A DNA stretch of 7,160 nt from Treponema sp. Its GTDB lineage: Bacteria; Spirochaetota; Spirochaetia; Treponematales; Treponemataceae. Both the position numbers and the translations under genes were made by a program. The notes beneath the pieces were generated by a model. It saw nothing but the letters and a program-made list of their open reading frames with translations. It was not told the DNA's origin and made no database searches. Shown here one piece after another: positions 5,055 through 7,160 of this stretch; the stretch's first letter is position 1; the number at the start of each line of letters is the position of its first letter. The DNA is taken from NCBI GenBank assembly GCA_017617145.1, contig JAFZWX010000033.1:1-7160 (forward strand), in the 5' to 3' direction.

Positions 5055-6161
5055 TTATTTATCTATTTCTTCATAAAATATTGCTTTATATAAAGCCTTG
5101 TAACATTGTGTAATTTCAAATGTCAACAAATAGACAGGTTTTGCAAAATCTTTTTTGAAAAGTTCTTCGGGTACAATTATCAGATAATAATATTCACGAT
5201 AATCTTTACGAATACTTTCTGGTATCAGCCAGGAATCATTCAGTTCTTTAGTTATGATGATTTTGTTACCGTTATAGTCACCTAGCAAAACCTTTCTGCC
5301 TTTGACTTCATCATTAATTTCATCCATTTTTAATACGATATTTGTAATTTCCACATCAGTATAATTTGGGTAGGGTTGTTCTTCTACTGCATAGGCTTTG
5401 CCATTTAATGTCAGGTTATACGAATCATCCTTTCTGGTTAAAACAGCAGTTCCAATTTCTTCGCACTTTTTTTCATAACTATAGATTTTATGACTGCCCG
5501 TTTTTATGTCTATTCCATTTTGTGGAACCGGCGGCCTATTTTTTATTTTGATTTCAATTTCATCGCCTTCATTCCCTAAAGACCTGAGTTTCGGATATTT
5601 TTTATTTTCATCAAAAAGATTTTCGTAATAAATCCATTTTTCCTGATAATATCTGATTTCCTCATCACTATTATGATCTTTTGAACCGGCAGTATAATAA
5701 ATCTTACAGTTTTTATAACGCTTATCAGGGGTGTATGTGTACTTTTTAACATCAGGTTCATCCAAAGGAATATTTTGTAAATAATATGCTTTTTTATCGT
5801 CCGATAAATTTTTATCCACACATTCAGCATTTATTGTAATTTCCTGATACTTAATTTCTACGTTAATTCCAGCCGGAATCCATTTTTCTTCAAGAAACGC
5901 TTCGCCGTTTTCGTCAGTTTCATATTCACCAAGCAGACAATATCTATGCAGTCTGTTGATCATAAATAATCTGGTTACTGGCGATTCTGGCTCGTGAATT
6001 TCAGCAGTGTTATAAACTTTAAGCCCTTTTACAGGCAGTCCGGTTTTTTCGCTTACTACACGAACCTTTACAGGCCTGATATAAATATCATTTGCATAAA
6101 ATGCACTGGCAAAACTAAAAAATAGAAATGTACATAAAGCTATTTTAAGTTTTTTCTTCAT
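5055..6161 (-). CDS. Secreted protein of unknown function with a CNA-B/carboxypeptidase-regulatory-like N-terminal domain
   Basis: A 368-residue protein with a clear signal peptide: M-K-K-K-L-K, a hydrophobic core, then A-S-A (18-20) or F-Y-A (21-23) before N-D, so it is exported. Residues about 30-115 have the look of a transthyretin-like or CNA-B-like beta-sandwich: V-K-V-R-V-V-S-E-K-T-G-L-P-V-K-G-L-K-V, then E-T-D-E-N-G-E-A-F, the usual turn of such domains. The middle and C-terminal parts are rich in Tyr, Lys and Asp/Glu, with K-I-Y-Y-T-A-G-S and a hydrophobic stretch Y-Y-Y-L-I-I-V-P-E; I do not recognise them. AAAGGAG about 9 nt before the ATG supports the start. It is the first gene after attC-C and lies about 5 bp after an A-rich leader. 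A surface or periplasmic adaptor role is possible but unproven. Confidence 0.75.
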   Translation of the reverse strand: MKKKLKIALCTFLFFSFASAFYANDIYIRPVKVRVVSEKTGLPVKGLKVYNTAEIHEPESPVTRLFMINRLHRYCLLGEYETDENGEAFLEEKWIPAGINVEIKYQEITINAECVDKNLSDDKKAYYLQNIPLDEPDVKKYTYTPDKRYKNCKIYYTAGSKDHNSDEEIRYYQEKWIYYENLFDENKKYPKLRSLGNEGDEIEIKIKNRPPVPQNGIDIKTGSHKIYSYEKKCEEIGTAVLTRKDDSYNLTLNGKAYAVEEQPYPNYTDVEITNIVLKMDEINDEVKGRKVLLGDYNGNKIIITKELNDSWLIPESIRKDYREYYYLIIVPEELFKKDFAKPVYLLTFEITQCYKALYKAIFYEEIDK

Positions 6162-6200
6162 TTTGCTTTCTCCTTTTTTAATTTTTCCTTCCTAAAAAAG

Positions 6201-6216
6201 CAGGCCAGTGCGCCTG
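6201..6216 (-). promoter_or_regulatory. Cassette 5' leader hairpin, copy 3
   Basis: On the minus strand CAGGC and GCCTG form a perfect 5-bp stem around GCACTG, 3 nt after R' of attC-C. Three of the five pairs differ from copy 2 while complementarity is kept. It is followed by CTTTTTT, so this copy could also act as a weak attenuator before the downstream gene. Confidence 0.6.
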
Positions 6217-6219
6217 TCG

Positions 6220-6282
6220 TCATAACAACTGGTTGTACCGCAGGCAGCTTGACTGCCTGTCGGCTACGAACCTTTGTTATGT
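6220..6282 (-). other. attC recombination site C
   Basis: A 63-bp site identical to site B in its core. On the minus strand R'' is ACATAAC (6282-6276) and R' is GTTATGA (6226-6220). R' carries the start of the C-to-B cassette. R'' does not match the start of its own cassette (TTAGGC from attC-D), suggesting that this cassette has been rearranged. The 93-bp stretch between the upstream gene and this site (6283-6377) is AT-rich, holds a TATAAT-like element near 6335-6345 without a -35, and has no clear terminator. Confidence 0.87.
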
Positions 6283-6377
6283 GATTTTTCATATTAGTAT
6301 TAATAACTAAAAAATCCAACACTTTACTTATTATAATATTTCTATTAAAAAAAGCGTTGCCACCTATAATAAAAACA

Positions 6378-6986
6378 CTATGGAATCACAAATAAAGTTA
6401 TAAAATCATTAATAGAAAAGTTATGAGGTTCACATATATATTCAATACAATAGGTATAATTTTTTCCGTTAAGATTATAATCTACCGTAACATAAATTTT
6501 TTTATTATTTTTTCCTTTTACTTTTCTTCCTGATATCTTAAAATCCAAATCAACTATTGTGTAATAAATTTCTTTGTCATTAATCTTATAAATATTTCCT
6601 TTTTCAGTATAAAGCCTGTTTTCATCCAAATTTGAAGAAATTTCAAATTGCTTATTAATAATTAAATCAAAAAGTTCTTTTTTAGAATCTTTTATTCTAA
6701 TTGATTTTATAAATAGATTATTTATAGTTTCAGGACAAATTATTTCTGCTTTTAAATAAAGATTTGTATCTAATGTACCAATAAAACCTCTTGTAGAAAT
6801 TGGATAGAAATAAATCGTTAAGGGAAAATTACTGTCAATTTCTCGTTTTATAGGACTCCATCCTTCTATATGCTGATATACAACCTCTTTATTCTGTGTA
6901 TCTAAATGATACAAATCTACTACATCTGCAAATATTACTGATGAAAAGAGTATTAATGAAAGTATTATTAATATATTTTTTTTCAT
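6378..6986 (-). CDS. Small secreted protein of unknown function
   Basis: A 202-residue protein with a typical signal peptide: M-K-K-N, a hydrophobic core of Ile/Leu, and cleavage predicted after V-I-F-A (17-20) before D-V-V-D. The mature part is about 180 residues of alternating hydrophobic and polar residues that suggest beta structure, with few cysteines (C-P-E and a late Y-C-I-E-Y-I-C pair). I recognise no family. The frame is open back to a GTG at 7001, but the ATG at 6986 is preferred because the signal peptide begins there and TTTAGG lies 4 nt before it; the ribosome-binding site is weak. It is the only gene in its cassette and the most AT-rich gene in the window. No promoter of its own is visible, so it probably depends on transcription entering through attC-D. 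Confidence 0.72.
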   Translation of the reverse strand: MKKNILIILSLILFSSVIFADVVDLYHLDTQNKEVVYQHIEGWSPIKREIDSNFPLTIYFYPISTRGFIGTLDTNLYLKAEIICPETINNLFIKSIRIKDSKKELFDLIINKQFEISSNLDENRLYTEKGNIYKINDKEIYYTIVDLDFKISGRKVKGKNNKKIYVTVDYNLNGKNYTYCIEYICEPHNFSINDFITLFVIP

Positions 6987-6998
6987 TTTACCTAAATG

Positions 6999-7013
6999 CA
7001 CCGCAGTGCGGTG
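6999..7013 (-). promoter_or_regulatory. Cassette 5' leader hairpin, copy 4
   Basis: On the minus strand CACCG and CGGTG pair around CACTG, 3 nt after R' of attC-D. It sits next to a different attC type (R' GTTAGGC), so the hairpin is conserved independently of the attC sequence. The small secreted protein's weak ribosome-binding site follows within 6 nt. Confidence 0.6.
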
Positions 7014-7016
7014 TCC

Positions 7017-7090
7017 GCCTAACTAGCGTTTTAAACGGTGGCGCAGCTTGACTGCGACATCCGCTTTGAAAACCATGAAAATCATTAAGG
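7017..7090 (-). other. Divergent attC recombination site D, R'' box degenerate
   Basis: On the minus strand R' is the canonical GTTAGGC (7023-7017). The stem keeps the plan of the other sites with different bases: GTTTT pairs with AAAAC, a bulged C, AAA with TTT, a bulged G, CGG with CCG, then an unpaired region, CGCAG with CTGCG and the same TCAAG loop (stem 7073-7028). Beyond the stem the expected R'' GCCTAAC is missing; the best candidate is CCTTAAT (7090-7084), with a 10-nt rather than 4-nt spacer. The site may accept insertions at R' poorly or be unable to excise the upstream cassette. Confidence 0.65.
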
Positions 7091-7099
7091 CCCCAAGGT

Positions 7100-7159
7100 T
7101 TATCGTGCTAAGATAGATAAGCCCATCCGGGCACGATATCCTACTTTTTCTGGAGGGAA
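7100..7159 (-). CDS. Possible 3' end of an upstream gene, cut by the window edge
   Basis: One minus-strand frame is open from the window edge to a TAA at 7102-7100 and reads F-P-P-E-K-V-G-Y, then R-A-R-M-G-L-S-I-L-A-R. A stop shortly before an attC is what a preceding cassette gene would show. The stretch is too short to identify, and another frame stays open further, to about 7024. ATCGTGC (7102-7108) and GCACGAT (7132-7138) form an inverted repeat inside it that is not followed by a T-run. Confidence 0.25.
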   Translation of the reverse strand, partial: FPPEKVGYRARMGLSILAR

Positions 7160-7160
7160 C

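Larger units (their letters stand above)
3973..6225 (-). mobile_element. Integron gene cassette C-to-B (two exported proteins)
   Basis: A complete 2253-bp cassette between the G^TT points of attC-C and attC-B. It begins TTATGA and ends in an attC whose R'' is TCATAAC, its exact complement, which supports this being the natural excision unit. It contains two exported-protein genes in tandem, a damaged second leader hairpin between them, a terminator and a palindrome-rich 3' region. Confidence 0.75.
6226..7022 (-). mobile_element. Integron gene cassette D-to-C (one small secreted protein)
   Basis: A 797-bp unit between the G^TT points of attC-D and attC-C, close to the usual size of a single-gene cassette. 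It begins TTAGGC, but its own attC has R'' ACATAAC rather than the matching GCCTAAC, unlike the two downstream cassettes. It may have been formed by exchange between different attC types. Confidence 0.6.

Noticed and set aside
5366..5551. Plus-strand open frame of 61 codons
   Set aside because: It lies wholly antisense within the secreted CNA-B-like protein gene and shows no start signal.
5576..5830. Minus-strand open frame of 84 codons in another frame
   Set aside because: It is a shadow of the secreted-protein gene; its Ile/Lys/Met-rich translation reflects AT-rich codons read out of frame.
1430..6282. Regular near-identical repeats as a CRISPR array
   Set aside because: The repeats are kilobases apart with genes between them, are internally palindromic with R boxes, and have no short spacers.
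116..7097. Inverted 11-mer TTGGGGCCTTA (116-126) and TAAGGCCCCAA (7087-7097) near both window ends as terminal repeats of a mobile element
   Set aside because: A few inverted 11-mers are expected by chance in a 7-kb sequence, the match does not extend, and the window ends are arbitrary.
7102..7138. Inverted repeat ATCGTGC/GCACGAT as a terminator
   Set aside because: No T-run follows on either strand, and it overlaps the likely end of a coding frame.
7100..7160. End of an integron integrase followed by attI
   Set aside because: The short peptide has no tyrosine-recombinase C-terminal motif, and the adjoining site has a folded attC stem, which attI lacks.

Overview
The window reads as a stretch of a chromosomal integron cassette array, most likely from a Treponema-like spirochete. 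The sequence is AT-rich and every convincing gene lies on the minus strand. Three nearly identical 63-bp imperfect hairpins (1430-1492, 3967-4029, 6220-6282) and a fourth divergent one (7017-7090) have the architecture of attC sites: 7-bp R boxes, a bulged stem and a short terminal loop. Treponema denticola is known to carry a chromosomal integron with a long cassette array; assigning this window to that genus is inference from the site type, the base composition and the exported, lipoprotein-rich gene content. No integrase gene is visible.

Layout along the minus strand (high to low coordinates): (1) the possible 3' end of an upstream gene (7159-7100) and the divergent attC-D. (2) A 797-bp cassette with one small secreted protein (6986-6378), ending in attC-C. 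(3) A 2253-bp cassette with a secreted protein carrying an Ig/CNA-like N-terminal domain (6161-5055), a secreted ankyrin-repeat protein (5007-4234), a strong terminator and a 200-bp palindrome-rich stretch, ending in attC-B. A decayed cassette leader between the two genes suggests that this unit arose by fusion of two cassettes. (4) A 2537-bp cassette with a large lipoprotein carrying SH3-like and NADase-type glycan-binding-like domains (3929-2118), then a self-promoted antitoxin/PemK-MazF toxin pair (2022-1497), ending in attC-A. (5) The start of another cassette with a three-helix membrane protein (1361-855) followed by a HigB/HigA toxin-antitoxin pair (797-143) and terminator-like hairpins; no attC was found before the window edge.

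Two themes tie the genes together. All cargo outside the toxin-antitoxin pairs appears to be exported or membrane-embedded (four signal peptides, one integral membrane protein), so the array looks like a store of envelope proteins. Both toxin-antitoxin pairs sit in the promoter-distal half of multi-gene cassettes and have their own promoter elements, which fits the known array-stabilising role of such modules in sedentary chromosomal integrons.

The least expected signal is a short hairpin exactly 3 nt after the R' box of all four cassette starts. Its 5-bp stem changes by compensatory substitutions while the loop (GCAYTG on the coding strand) stays almost constant. A fifth, damaged copy marks the fused junction at 5027-5042. 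It sits in the 5' leader of the first gene of each cassette and is explained neither by the attC core nor by the coding sequence.
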